Of a stretch of 64,000 nucleotides of DNA, positions 1-11,198 are shown piece after piece. This stretch comes from Hyphomicrobium facile (GTDB lineage Bacteria > Pseudomonadota > Alphaproteobacteria > Rhizobiales > Hyphomicrobiaceae), in the NCBI RefSeq assembly GCF_900116175.1, contig NZ_FPCH01000001.1:1180501-1244500 (forward strand), read 5' to 3'. The notes beneath the pieces were generated by a model that saw nothing but the letters and a program-made list of their open reading frames with translations, ran no database searches and was not told where the DNA came from. Numbering within the stretch: position 1 is the first letter of the stretch; each line of letters starts with the position of its first letter. The position numbers and the translations under genes were made by a program.

Positions 1-686
1 TTGTCGTTGATTCGGTTGCGGCGCTGACGCCGAAGGCCGAGCTCGAAGGCGAGATGGGCGACAGCCTTCCAGGTCTTCAGGCGCGCCTGATGAGCCAGGC
101 ACTGCGCAAGCTGACGGGTTCGATCTCGAAGTCGAACACGATGGTGATCTTCATCAACCAGATCCGCATGAAGATCGGCGTCATGTTCGGCAATCCGGAA
201 ACGACGACGGGCGGCAATGCGCTGAAGTTCTATGCTTCCGTTCGTCTCGATATTCGCCGTATCGGGCAGATCAAGGAACGCGAGGAAACGGTCGGCAACC
301 AGACCCGCGTCAAGGTCGTCAAGAACAAGGTCGCACCGCCCTTCAAGCAGGTCGAGTTCGACATCATGTATGGCGAAGGCATCTCGAAGGTCGGCGAGTT
401 GATCGATCTCGGCGTCAAGGCCGGGCTCGTCGAGAAGTCGGGCGCGTGGCTGTCCTATAACGGCGACCGTATCGGCCAGGGCCGCGAGAACGCGAAGACC
501 TACCTCAAGGAAAATCCGAAGGCGGCGGCCGAGCTGGAGCGGGCTATCCGCGCCAATGCCGGGCTCATCGTCGAGAAGATGCTTGCCGATCCGGGTGTTG
601 GTGAGGACGACGGGGAAGAGCCGGACGAGGACGGGGTTCTCCCGGACGAAGATTCGGGGAAGAAGGTCGCCAAGGCGAAGCGCTAA
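1..686 (+). CDS. recA: RecA recombinase, 3' part only (5' end outside window)
   Basis: The open frame runs in from the left edge (first full codon at base 3), so the ATG at 54 is an internal Met and not the start. RecA forms the nucleoprotein filament for homologous recombination and SOS induction. The visible part starts at the Walker B region ([13 protein letters not shown]) and continues through the L2 region ([19 protein letters not shown]), [12 protein letters not shown] and GEGIS, which match bacterial RecA closely. The C-terminus ends in a strongly acidic tail followed by KKVAKAKR, typical of RecA regulatory tails. The next gene is alaS, a common order in Hyphomicrobiales. Confidence 0.98.
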   Translation, partial: VVDSVAALTPKAELEGEMGDSLPGLQARLMSQALRKLTGSISKSNTMVIFINQIRMKIGVMFGNPETTTGGNALKFYASVRLDIRRIGQIKEREETVGNQTRVKVVKNKVAPPFKQVEFDIMYGEGISKVGELIDLGVKAGLVEKSGAWLSYNGDRIGQGRENAKTYLKENPKAAAELERAIRANAGLIVEKMLADPGVGEDDGEEPDEDGVLPDEDSGKKVAKAKR

Positions 687-866
687 GGCGGTCACGATCC
701 GCTGCTTCCGGCCAAGGATGCCTACCGGCGAACCGATCCCCGGATCAGCCCGAGGATCGGACGCCCGATGGGGTTTGGCTGGCGGGATTTGACGGGCGCC
801 GGGCGTTCTGAAAATGCCGCGGCACGCGGCATTCCGTCCGCTATCGCCTTTTCTGGACACGTTCAG

Positions 867-892
867 AGGCCGCCGCTACAACGGCGGCCTTA
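867..892 (+). terminator. GC-rich hairpin between recA and alaS
   Basis: AGGCCGCCG (867-875) pairs perfectly with CGGCGGCCT (82-90 of the same hundred, i.e. 882-890) across a 6-nt loop. The T-run is only two bases, so this is a weak intrinsic terminator or a leader structure for alaS. A second perfect 9-bp hairpin (AATGCCGCG, 813-821, with 825-833) lies just upstream. Confidence 0.45.
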
Positions 893-954
893 ACCCGTTC
901 CGAGGCGCGCTCTCGGGGCAAATTCACTCTCAATATCAGGCTCGAAAGCACCAT

Positions 955-3654
<2,700 letters not shown>

Positions 3655-3779
3655 CACGCTGGACGGCTGTTTGCTGCACTGCGAAGTGACGGAGCGTTAC
3701 CTTTCGGGCATTTCACTAATGACCGCCGGGAAAAATGCGCTATATAGCCGCCGCTTTCTGAACCCGAGGACCATTGCAG

Positions 3780-4253
3780 ATGACACGCACGCGTTCGCTC
3801 AGTTTCGCCGCCTTTTTGCTTGTCACGACATCAGCATGGGCTGACGACGCCATCATCAAGCTGCCGGCGACGCCGATGCCTTCCGCGGGACCGACCACGG
3901 CCGCGGCGACCGAGTTCTGCGGCGATGCGAGCGGCAAGGCCGAAGATCTGATCGCGCGCTATTCGTCGAAGGCCGGTTTGCAGCAGGTTTATACCAGCGA
4001 CCTGTACGTTGCTTTCAGCGACGATCCGAAGAACGCGAGCGTGATGTACACGTTCACGACCAAGAACAATCCGGCTCATCCCGCCGCTGTCTGCCGAAAG
4101 GTGGTGCATGAGGGGGACGCCCTCACGGTGCAGATGAAGGTCGTCTGCGACGGCAAGGAAGAGCCGTGCGCCAAGCTTCAGAACGATTTCAACGTGATGA
4201 CGGCGAAGATGCAGGCTGAGGTCGATCAGCAGATCGCTGCCGGGAAGAAGTAA
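3780..4253 (+). CDS. Secreted protein of unknown function, 157 aa
   Basis: The N-terminus MTRTRSLSFAAFLLVTTSAWA is a clear Sec signal peptide with an AWA cleavage site. The mature part has four cysteines (about residues 42, 100, 121 and 127), which could form disulfides in the periplasm. I recognise no family. Start choice: ATG at 3780; a TTG six bases upstream is in frame but less likely. It stands alone between alaS and a repeat-filled gap and is transcribed toward icd. Confidence 0.75.
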   Translation: MTRTRSLSFAAFLLVTTSAWADDAIIKLPATPMPSAGPTTAAATEFCGDASGKAEDLIARYSSKAGLQQVYTSDLYVAFSDDPKNASVMYTFTTKNNPAHPAAVCRKVVHEGDALTVQMKVVCDGKEEPCAKLQNDFNVMTAKMQAEVDQQIAAGKK

Positions 4254-4265
4254 GAATTTATGTTT

Positions 4266-4298
4266 GCGTCTGGCGGCTCCGCTAAGCGGAGCCGGCCG
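4266..4298. repeat. REP-like palindrome, copy d of family E
   Basis: Contains GGCTCCGC, a 3-nt loop and GCGGAGCC, followed by GGCCG. The 5' GCGT... and 3' GAGCCGGCCG context is shared with copies near 29014, 41017 and 41061. It lies just after the stop of the secreted-protein gene, so it could also act as a 3' hairpin. Confidence 0.55.
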
Positions 4299-4374
4299 CT
4301 AGGCGCGCTCGTTCAAGCGGACCGTTCGCAATGTATGTGCGGACGTGGATACGCTGTCACGCCCACCCCAGAAC

Positions 4375-4463
4375 GTCATCCCCGCGTAGGCGGGGATCTG
4401 TCTAAGGGTCCGTTCATTGCGAGTATCCAGGCCTGGACGGATCCCGGCCTTCGCCGGGATGAC
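4375..4463 (+). repeat. Intergenic palindromic repeat A, copy 1
   Basis: An element of about 89 bp bounded by GTCATCCCCGCG and CGCCGGGATGAC, made of two end hairpins (CCCCGCGtaggCGGGG and ATCCCGGCcttcGCCGGGAT) and a central GGATCC-like half. An inverted copy is at 10995-11082 and a diverged one at 26608-26690. Confidence 0.75.
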
Positions 4464-4487
4464 GAGTTTGTTTCAGCGAACACTATT

Positions 4488-4578
4488 GTCATCCCGGGCG
4501 AGCATTTTGCGAGACCCGGGACCCACCTTCGTCGCGGCCCTGGGTCCCGGCTCTGCGCTGCGCTCCGACCGGGATGAC
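4488..4578 (+). repeat. Intergenic palindromic repeat B, copy 1
   Basis: Begins GTCATCCCGGG and ends CGGGATGAC. The core contains GACCCGGGACCCACCTTCGT and CCTGGGTCCCGG, which pair with each other. It lies right next to repeat A, and the A+B pair recurs at 10995-11167 with A inverted. Bases 4254-4644 hold only these repeats and the convergent ends of two genes. Confidence 0.75.
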
Positions 4579-4644
4579 AAAGGGTGATGTAATCACCGAC
4601 CGTCACCACCAACGCGTTGTCCGGCTTGGAGCTGAGGCTTTCGG

Positions 4645-5865
4645 CTATGCGGACTTCGCCATCGCGGCTTTGAGGTTGGAGTCGACCTTCTGGAGGAAGC
4701 CGGTCGTCGACAGCCATTTCTGATCGGGGCCGACGAGCAGCGCCAAGTCCTTCGTCATGTAGCCCTCTTCGACGGTTGCGATGCAGACGCGTTCGAGCGT
4801 CTGGCAGAATTTTGCAAGCTTTTCGTTGCCGTCGAGCTTGGCGCGGTGTCCGAGGCCCCGCGTCCAGGCGAAGATCGACGCGATCGAATTGGTCGACGTT
4901 TCCTTGCCCTTCTGATGTTCGCGGTAGTGCCGCGTGACGGTGCCGTGGGCTGCCTCCGCTTCGACTGTCTTGCCGTCCGGCGTCATCAGCACGCTCGTCA
5001 TCAGGCCGAGCGATCCGAAGCCCTGCGCAACCGTATCGGATTGGACGTCGCCGTCGTAGTTCTTGCACGCCCAGACGTAGCCGCCCGACCACTTGAGCGC
5101 GCTCGCCACCATGTCGTCGATGAGGCGATGCTCGTAGGTGAGCTTGCGCTTCGTGAATTCGGCTTTGAACTCCGCCTCGTAGACTTCCTGGAAGATATCC
5201 TTGAAGCGGCCGTCGTAGGCCTTGAGGATCGTGTTCTTCGTCGAGAGGTAGACGGGATAGTTGCGCGACAGGCCGTAATTGAGCGAAGCACGCGCGAAGT
5301 CGCGGATCGATTCATCGAGATTGTACATCGCGAGCGCGACGCCTGCGGCCGGCGCCTTGAAGACTTCCTTCTCAATCACCGTTCCGTCCTCACCGACGAA
5401 CTTGATCGTCAGCACGCCCTTGCCGGGGAACCTGAAGTCGGTCGCCTTATACTGATCGCCAAATGCGTGGCGGCCGACGATGATCGGCTCGGTCCAGCCG
5501 GGGACAAGGCGCGGCACGTTCTTACAGATGATCGGCTCGCGGAAGATGACGCCGCCCAAGATGTTACGGATCGTGCCGTTGGGGCTCTTCCACATTTCCT
5601 TCAGGCTGAATTCTTTGACGCGCGCTTCGTCGGGCGTGATGGTCGCGCATTTGATGCCGACGCCATGCTTCTTGATGGCGTTGCCGGCGTCGATCGTCAC
5701 CTGGTCGCTGGTCTTGTCGCGGTTTTCGACGCTCAGGTCGTAGTATTCGAGATTAACGTCGAGGTAAGGGTGTATCAGGCTGTCCTTGATCAGCTTCCAG
5801 ATGATGCGGGTCATCTCGTCGCCGTCGAGTTCGACGACGGTGCCTTCAACCTTGATTTTTTGCAT
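4645..5865 (-). CDS. icd: NADP-dependent isocitrate dehydrogenase, dimeric eukaryote-like type
   Basis: Oxidatively decarboxylates isocitrate to 2-oxoglutarate in the TCA cycle, giving NADPH. At 406 aa it fits the homodimeric type II IDH family rather than the monomeric 80-kDa form. The start [20 protein letters not shown] is characteristic, so I use ATG 5865 and not the longer frame. Other signatures are [12 protein letters not shown] (substrate phosphate loop), RHAFGDQY, and the C-terminal [12 protein letters not shown] (NADP site). It is the usual downstream neighbour of alaS in Hyphomicrobiales, here with a small gene and repeats between and in opposite orientation. Confidence 0.97.
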   Translation of the reverse strand: MQKIKVEGTVVELDGDEMTRIIWKLIKDSLIHPYLDVNLEYYDLSVENRDKTSDQVTIDAGNAIKKHGVGIKCATITPDEARVKEFSLKEMWKSPNGTIRNILGGVIFREPIICKNVPRLVPGWTEPIIVGRHAFGDQYKATDFRFPGKGVLTIKFVGEDGTVIEKEVFKAPAAGVALAMYNLDESIRDFARASLNYGLSRNYPVYLSTKNTILKAYDGRFKDIFQEVYEAEFKAEFTKRKLTYEHRLIDDMVASALKWSGGYVWACKNYDGDVQSDTVAQGFGSLGLMTSVLMTPDGKTVEAEAAHGTVTRHYREHQKGKETSTNSIASIFAWTRGLGHRAKLDGNEKLAKFCQTLERVCIATVEEGYMTKDLALLVGPDQKWLSTTGFLQKVDSNLKAAMAKSA

Positions 5866-6070
5866 GGGATGTCTCGCAAAGAAGAATGGAAGCTGGAAAT
5901 TAAGACCATAGCGACAGGGTCGCGGCTCACGAAGTGAACCTTCGCCGCAGTCGTGCGGCAGATCTCGGATCGGTTCAAGTTCGAAGCGAAAAGAAGCGTG
6001 GATGTTGGGCACGATCCCGCCTAATTGTACGCCAGAAACGGCAAGCACTTAAGGCGCGCGGAGGCGTCAC

Positions 6071-7351
6071 TTGAACGTCGAAACCGAAACGATGAAAAAC
6101 GAGGCCGCGCCCGAGATCCGCATCGGGGGCGGCGTACCTGTGCTCGGTCCCCGGGACACTCCGGTCGCCGAGGTCGTACACGCCTGCCATTCCGCGTCGA
6201 TCGACCAGGGACTCGCAGCGCTCGCCATTCCGGGGCTCAACCGCGAAACGCTCGAGCCTGTGCTGCAGTATTGCGCCGGGCTCCGCTGCGTTGCCGACAA
6301 CGTGTCGTGCCCGGGCTGCAAACGGCGCACCGAGGCGCAGGGGATCGAGACGCTCGATCAGTTCATCCTCAGCAAGAAAGAAGTGATCGTCGGCGACGGC
6401 CGTGTCCGCCTCAAGGGCGAGGGAACGGAGACGGTTACGACACCTTGCCTCGAAACGCTTTCCAAGCAGTGGTCGGGCGAAAATTACTGGTTTTGGGCGC
6501 GCCGCGTCATTCGCAAACTGCGGCATGGGTTGCGCCGCGCGCACATGCGGGGCGAGCCGGTTGCGGGCGAAGGCGAGACGCCGTCGATCATTCTGATGGA
6601 ACCACAACTCGCCGATAACATCGGCATGGTGGCGCGCGCGTGCGCGAACTTCGGGCTCGACGATCTGCGCCTCGTCAGCCCGCGCGACGGCTGGCCGAAC
6701 GAAAAAGCGCGGATCGCAGCGTCGGGGGCGAACTACATCATCGACGATGCGCGGGCGTACGGCACGCTGGAAGAGAGCATCGCCGATCTGAACTGGGTCG
6801 GGGCCACGACGGCGCGCCAGCGGGATCTTCGCAAACCCGTGCTGACGCCGGAGCAGGCCATCGTCGAAATGCGGAAGCGGATCAGCCGCGGCGAGCGGTG
6901 CGGAGTGCTGTTCGGGCGCGAGCGTAACGGTCTCGAGACGAGCGAGGTCGCGGTGGCCGACGCGTTCATCATGATTCCAGTAAATTCTCGTTTCGCTTCT
7001 CTCAACTTGGCGCAGGCTGTGCTGCTGACGGGATACGAATGGATGCGAAGCGACGCCGGGCGAAGTCTCGGCCGGGTTACAACCTACGAGAAGCCTCTCA
7101 CCGAGGGGCTTTACCTCGGACGGGACCGGCCGGCCACCAAGGAAGAACTGCTTGGATTATTTGAACATTTGGAGCGGGAGCTCGAGACCAACGGGTTCTT
7201 CAATCCCGCTCATCGCAGGTCAACGGTGTCACAAAATCTGCGTACACTCTTGACGAGGCTCAATGCGACAGAGCAGGAAGTCCGCACCCTTCGTGGCATA
7301 GTTGCCACGCTTTCACAGGGCAAAGGAAGGGCCAGAAAACGGGAAGAGTAG
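6071..7351 (+). CDS. TrmJ-type SPOUT RNA methyltransferase with N-terminal DUF433-like extension
   Basis: 426 aa. From about residue 176 this is a SpoU/TrmJ-family 2'-O-methyltransferase, probably acting on tRNA position 32. It has the three SPOUT motifs: NIGMVARACANFG, VLFGRERNGLE and IPVNSRFASLNLAQA, with the trefoil-knot SAM site. The first 175 residues are unusual. Residues 15-65 resemble DUF433 (GGGVPVLGPRDTPVAEVV, then IPGLNRETLEPVLQYCA), followed by four cysteines (C-x4-C-x6-C-x2-C) that could bind a metal. Start choice: TTG 6071 has a GGAGG six bases upstream, while the ATG at 6092 has no SD. It is divergent from icd. The methyltransferase call is firm; the N-terminal domain call is my inference. 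Confidence 0.85.
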   Translation: MNVETETMKNEAAPEIRIGGGVPVLGPRDTPVAEVVHACHSASIDQGLAALAIPGLNRETLEPVLQYCAGLRCVADNVSCPGCKRRTEAQGIETLDQFILSKKEVIVGDGRVRLKGEGTETVTTPCLETLSKQWSGENYWFWARRVIRKLRHGLRRAHMRGEPVAGEGETPSIILMEPQLADNIGMVARACANFGLDDLRLVSPRDGWPNEKARIAASGANYIIDDARAYGTLEESIADLNWVGATTARQRDLRKPVLTPEQAIVEMRKRISRGERCGVLFGRERNGLETSEVAVADAFIMIPVNSRFASLNLAQAVLLTGYEWMRSDAGRSLGRVTTYEKPLTEGLYLGRDRPATKEELLGLFEHLERELETNGFFNPAHRRSTVSQNLRTLLTRLNATEQEVRTLRGIVATLSQGKGRARKREE

Positions 7352-7495
7352 GTGCCTTCATATAGCCAAGTTTTGGGCCGAGCGATGCCAAGTCGATAGT
7401 CTACTGGCAATATGCAACGTGGCTACTGCGAGGGCCGCGCCTGGATTTCGCATTCACTAAAAAAGAAAATCGAAGAGGCGCTACTGGAGATGTGG

Positions 7496-8149
7496 ATGAA
7501 CACGAGGGCGGGGGTAGTGTTTGCGGGTGCGATGGCGTTGTCGCTGATGGGTACGGTGGTACCCGCCGGCGCGCAGGAGCTCAGCGAGCATGCCGTGAGA
7601 TCATTTATGGAGTATGCGTGGTCGCTTACGCCGCAGCAATTCTCCAAGCCTGACGGGTCGGTCATCGTGATCGACAAAACCAAAAAGTCGGAAGTCGAGA
7701 TTCCGCTCGACGTCGCGCGCGAAGTGATCAAGGCCGGCCGCCTTTCGGCCCATGCCCAGATCTGCGATCTGCGTGACGATCAGGTGCTCAATCACCGGGC
7801 CATGATGCGCCGGGAAGAGGCCAAGAAGAAGTGGACCCAGCAAAACCTCGTCTACATCAGCCAGTTGCACCTGACGACGGTCATGCTTCTGACGGGCCGG
7901 ATCAAGCTCGTCGAGAAGGAGGGCGACAAGGAAGTCGTCGTCGACGAGAAGAAATCACCGGCTCAGACGTGCTCGGACGAGCAGCGCAAGAAGGTTAAGG
8001 AAATGATCGCGGCCTACGTTGCCGCCAGCCCGCCGCCCAATTTCGCAGCCGCGACACCGCCGGGGGCACCGGCTCCGGGCGCTACTCCGGGCGCTCCTGT
8101 CGCAACCGGGTCGACTTCGGTCACGGAAACGACGATTGATAAGAAATAA
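7496..8149 (+). CDS. Secreted protein of unknown function, 217 aa
   Basis: ATG 7496 is preferred because GGAG (7486-7489) lies six bases upstream; ATG 7490 is also in frame. The N-terminus MNTRAGVVFAGAMALSLMG... ends at a PAGAQ signal-peptidase site. The mature protein is mostly helical and charged (REEAKKKW region) with two cysteines (ICDL and TCSD). It ends in a Pro/Ala/Gly-rich tail of about 30 residues containing a PGA repeat. I do not recognise the family; it appears to be periplasmic. It precedes rpsD but is separated from it by a terminator. Confidence 0.75.
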   Translation: MNTRAGVVFAGAMALSLMGTVVPAGAQELSEHAVRSFMEYAWSLTPQQFSKPDGSVIVIDKTKKSEVEIPLDVAREVIKAGRLSAHAQICDLRDDQVLNHRAMMRREEAKKKWTQQNLVYISQLHLTTVMLLTGRIKLVEKEGDKEVVVDEKKSPAQTCSDEQRKKVKEMIAAYVAASPPPNFAAATPPGAPAPGATPGAPVATGSTSVTETTIDKK

Positions 8150-8203
8150 GCGGCAGATAGGCCGTTGACGAGGCGGCCGGACGCCGGTAAACCGTGTCTT
8201 CTT

Positions 8204-8228
8204 CGCGGGTCCTTTGGGGCCCGCGTTT
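8204..8228 (+). terminator. Intrinsic terminator after the 7496 gene
   Basis: CGCGGGTCC pairs with GGGCCCGCG (one G-U) across a short loop and is followed by TTTGATTTG. It separates the secreted-protein gene from rpsD. Confidence 0.6.
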
Positions 8229-8358
8229 GATTTGTGCGCACCCGTGGCGGGACTGTCGAAGGTCCATGCCTGTCGGCCCTCAAGTTGAGGGATGAGGAGG
8301 GGGCGCTCCAAAGTCACGGTTCAACCGGACCGTGCCATAACTCATGGAGTGCTAGAAG

Positions 8359-8976
8359 ATGACTAAGCGCGTTCGCGCCAAGCATAAGATCGACCGCCGC
8401 CTCGGCGAGAACATCTGGGGCCGTCCGAAGAGCCCGCTCAACCGCCGCGAGAGCCGTCCCGGCCAGCATGGCGAGCGCCGTTCCGGCAAGCTTTCCGATT
8501 TCGGTCAGCAGCTGAAGGCCAAGCAGAAGCTCAAAGGTTATTACGCATCGATTTCGGAACGTCAGTTCCGTGCGGCTTACGATGAAGCTTCGCGCCTCAA
8601 GGGTTCGACGTCGGAGCACCTGATCGGACTTCTCGAGCGCCGTCTCGACGCGCTCGTCTACCGCGCCAAGTTCGTGCCGACGGTATTTGCCGCTCGCCAG
8701 TTCGTCAGCCACGGCCACGTGACCGTCAACGGCAAGCGCGTCACCGTTCCGAGCTACCGGCTCAAGATTGGCGACGTCGTTGAAGTTCGCGAGAAGGCGA
8801 AGCAGCTTGCTCTCGTTCTCGAAGCCATCAAGAGCGCCGAGCGCGATCTGCCGGATTACATCAACGTCGACCACAGCAAGATGACCGCGTCGCTGACGCG
8901 CGTTCCGGCCTTGAGCGACGTGCCGTATCCGGTCCAGATGGAACCGAACCTCGTCGTCGAATTCTATTCGCGCTAA
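8359..8976 (+). CDS. rpsD: 30S ribosomal protein S4
   Basis: Primary 16S rRNA-binding protein that starts assembly of the 30S body. 205 aa, the usual length. It begins [20 protein letters not shown] and has the GRPGQHG-like loop ([11 protein letters not shown]). An S4 RNA-binding domain covers about residues 95-155 ([28 protein letters not shown]), and the protein ends VVEFYSR. It is a stand-alone gene, as is common in Alphaproteobacteria, where rpsD lies outside the main ribosomal protein operons. The 130-base leader holds two small hairpins (CCCTCaagttGAGGG near 8278 and ACGGT...ACCGT near 8318), which might serve feedback control; that is speculation. Confidence 0.98.
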   Translation: MTKRVRAKHKIDRRLGENIWGRPKSPLNRRESRPGQHGERRSGKLSDFGQQLKAKQKLKGYYASISERQFRAAYDEASRLKGSTSEHLIGLLERRLDALVYRAKFVPTVFAARQFVSHGHVTVNGKRVTVPSYRLKIGDVVEVREKAKQLALVLEAIKSAERDLPDYINVDHSKMTASLTRVPALSDVPYPVQMEPNLVVEFYSR

Positions 8977-9009
8977 TCGCGCGCGACCGACAAGACTTTC
9001 GCTTTTGCC

Positions 9010-9040
9010 AAAAGGCCGGTGCTTCGTCGCCGGCCTTTTT
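9010..9040 (+). terminator. Intrinsic terminator of rpsD
   Basis: AAAAGGCCGG and CCGGCCTTTTT form a strong GC stem with a short loop, ending in five Ts, 33 bases after the rpsD stop. Confidence 0.85.
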
Positions 9041-9177
9041 GCTGCGCCGCGCGATCAAAGCCATCACCGTCATAGCTCTGTTCTTCATTTCCATATGAAT
9101 AACGGTCGCTCGCCTCTCGTTTGGCTGTGTGCATAGAGTTGCGGTCAGAAGAACAATGCTTTGTTGGGGGGAAACAC

Positions 9178-10896
9178 ATGGCAAGCGTTGAAACGGGAGC
9201 TCTCGCCGATCCACAGACGAGGAGCATTACCGGGGCGGAACGAAAGGTCATTTTCGCGTCTTCGCTCGGCACGGTTTTCGAGTGGTACGACTTCTACCTT
9301 TATGGCTCGCTTGCGACGATCATCGCTGCGCAGTTCTTCTCGCTGAAAGATCCGGCGGGCGACTTCATCTACAATGAATCGACACGCAACATATTCGCTC
9401 TGCTCGCGTTTGCTGCTGGCTTCATCGTCCGGCCGTTCGGCGCCATCATCTTCGGACGAATTGGCGATCTCGTCGGGCGGAAAAACACCTTTCTCGTAAC
9501 GATCCTGATCATGGGCCTGTCGACCTTCGTCGTCGGCCTGTTGCCGAATGCAGCGTCGATCGGCATCGCGGCGCCGATCATTCTGATCGCGCTTCGTCTG
9601 CTGCAGGGCTTGGCGCTCGGCGGCGAGTACGGCGGTGCCGCGACCTACGTCGCCGAGCACGCTCCGACGGGACGGCGCGGCTTGTATACGAGCTGGATAC
9701 AGACTACGGCGACACTCGGCCTATTCCTGTCGCTCGTCGTCATCCTCGGGGTTCGTACCATCGTCGGCGAGGATGCATTCAAGGAATGGGGCTGGCGCAT
9801 TCCATTCCTCGTCTCGATCCTTTTGCTCGGGGTCTCGGTCTGGATCCGTCTGTCGCTGTCGGAATCGCCCGCCTTCAAGAAGATGAAGGAGGAGGGCAAG
9901 GGCTCGAAGGCGCCGCTGACGGAAAGCTTCTTCCACTATCCCAACAACAAGTACGTTCTCTTAGCGCTGCTCGGCCTCGTCGCCGGCCAGGGCGTCGTCT
10001 GGTACACTGGCCAATTCTACGCGCTGTTCTTCCTGCAGAGCATCCTCAAGGTCGACGGCTACACCGCGAACCTCCTGATCGCGTGGTCGCTCTTGCTCGG
10101 CACGCTATTCTTCGTGTTCTTCGGGTGGCTGTCGGACAAGATCGGCCGCAAGCCAGTCATCCTCGCGGGCTGCCTGATCGCCGCTCTCACCTACTTCCCG
10201 CTCTTCAAGCTCCTTGCCGAGACGGCCAATCCGGCGCTCGCCCATGCGATCGAGACGGTGCAGGTGAAGGTCGTAGCCGATCCAGCCGAATGCGGCTCGC
10301 TGTTCAACCCGGTCGGCACACGCAAATATACGACCGCGTGCGACAAGGCTCGCGACTGGCTCGCCAAGGCGTCGGTCAAGTACACGACCGAGGCTGGACC
10401 GGCTGGTCAGCCGGCCAAGGTTGTGATTGCGGGCAAAGAAATTGCTGCCGCCGATCTTGAGAAGGCCGTTGGCGATCCGAAGGACAAGATCACGGTCGGA
10501 AGTCAGGCGATCACCGAGGCGGGCTATCCGAAGGCAGGCGATGCAAGCATCGTGAAGTTGTCCAGTCCTATCGACATCTTCAACCCTCAAGCCGGCACTG
10601 TGATCGGCATCCTGTTCATCCTGGTGCTCTATGTCACCATGGTCTACGGGCCTATCGCGGCGGCGCTGGTCGAACTCTTCCCGACCAAGATTCGCTACAC
10701 CTCGATGTCATTGCCTTATCACATCGGCAATGGATGGTTCGGCGGCCTCCTGCCCGCCACCGCCTTCGCGATGGTGGCCGCGACAGGCGACATCTACTAC
10801 GGCCTCTGGTACCCGATTGTGGTTGCGGCGGCGACGGCCGTGATTGGCTTCCTGTTCATTCCGGAAACGAAGGATCGCGACATCCATACGATCTGA
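9178..10896 (+). CDS. MFS transporter, metabolite:H+ symporter (MHS/ProP/KgtP-like) family
   Basis: Inner membrane proton symporter of 572 aa. ATG 9178 follows a GGGGGG stretch. The N-terminus has the MHS signature (SSLGTVFEWYDFYLYGSLA). The MFS motif GRIGDLVGRKNT is in loop 2-3, the second-half copy is GWLSDKIGRKP, and RLLQGLALGGEYGGAATYVAEH lies in TM4-5. About 112 residues (roughly 359-470) are inserted between TMs 8-9 and 10. They are hydrophilic with two cysteines and probably face the periplasm, which explains a length well above the roughly 430-450 aa typical of ProP or KgtP. The substrate cannot be read from sequence; dicarboxylates, osmolytes and shikimate are all known in the family. 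Confidence 0.9.
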   Translation: MASVETGALADPQTRSITGAERKVIFASSLGTVFEWYDFYLYGSLATIIAAQFFSLKDPAGDFIYNESTRNIFALLAFAAGFIVRPFGAIIFGRIGDLVGRKNTFLVTILIMGLSTFVVGLLPNAASIGIAAPIILIALRLLQGLALGGEYGGAATYVAEHAPTGRRGLYTSWIQTTATLGLFLSLVVILGVRTIVGEDAFKEWGWRIPFLVSILLLGVSVWIRLSLSESPAFKKMKEEGKGSKAPLTESFFHYPNNKYVLLALLGLVAGQGVVWYTGQFYALFFLQSILKVDGYTANLLIAWSLLLGTLFFVFFGWLSDKIGRKPVILAGCLIAALTYFPLFKLLAETANPALAHAIETVQVKVVADPAECGSLFNPVGTRKYTTACDKARDWLAKASVKYTTEAGPAGQPAKVVIAGKEIAAADLEKAVGDPKDKITVGSQAITEAGYPKAGDASIVKLSSPIDIFNPQAGTVIGILFILVLYVTMVYGPIAAALVELFPTKIRYTSMSLPYHIGNGWFGGLLPATAFAMVAATGDIYYGLWYPIVVAAATAVIGFLFIPETKDRDIHTI

Positions 10897-10926
10897 CGAC
10901 GCTTCGGGTTAGCTCAAAGCTCGCTG

Positions 10927-10955
10927 AAAGGCCGCCTCGCTGGCGGCCTTTTTTG
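10927..10955 (+). terminator. Intrinsic terminator of the MHS transporter gene
   Basis: AAAGGCCGCC, loop TCGCT, GGCGGCCTTTTTTG: a perfect 10-bp stem with a T-run, 30 bases after the stop. Confidence 0.9.
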
Positions 10956-10994
10956 TTTACGCGCTTCCGCAAGTGGCGCGATCTCTCTCCCACC

Positions 10995-11082
10995 GTCATC
11001 CTGGCGAAGGCCGGGATCCATCCAGGCCGGATACTTGCGATGAATGGATGCTTGGACAGATCCCCGCCTGCGCGGGGATGAC
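10995..11082 (-). repeat. Intergenic palindromic repeat A, copy 2 (inverted)
   Basis: Reads as the reverse complement of the 4375-4463 element with scattered changes. It begins GTCATCCTGGCGAAGGCC and ends CGCGGGGATGAC. Bases 10956-11198 hold nothing else besides repeat B. Confidence 0.75.
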
Positions 11083-11098
11083 GTTTGTGGATGGCAGC

Positions 11099-11167
11099 GG
11101 AGGCCCGGGACCCACCTTGGTCGCGGTCCTGGGTCCCGGCTCTCCGCTTCGCGGCGGCCGGGATGAC
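11099..11167 (+). repeat. Intergenic palindromic repeat B, copy 2 (5' end missing)
   Basis: Shares CCCGGGACCCACCTT, TCGCGG and CCTGGGTCCCGGCTCT, and the terminal CCGGGATGACAA, with 4488-4578, in the same orientation. The opening GTCATCCCGG is absent. Confidence 0.7.
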
Positions 11168-11198
11168 AAGGAGTGTGCGCTGAAGGGGGAGGTTTCGT

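Noticed and set aside
54-686. Treating ATG 54 as the start of the first gene
   Set aside because: The codons before it read [17 protein letters not shown], which is the middle of RecA, so the gene is cut by the window edge.
4846-5937. 363-residue plus-strand frame opposite icd
   Set aside because: Antisense to a clear isocitrate dehydrogenase; composition and lack of motifs mark it as a shadow.
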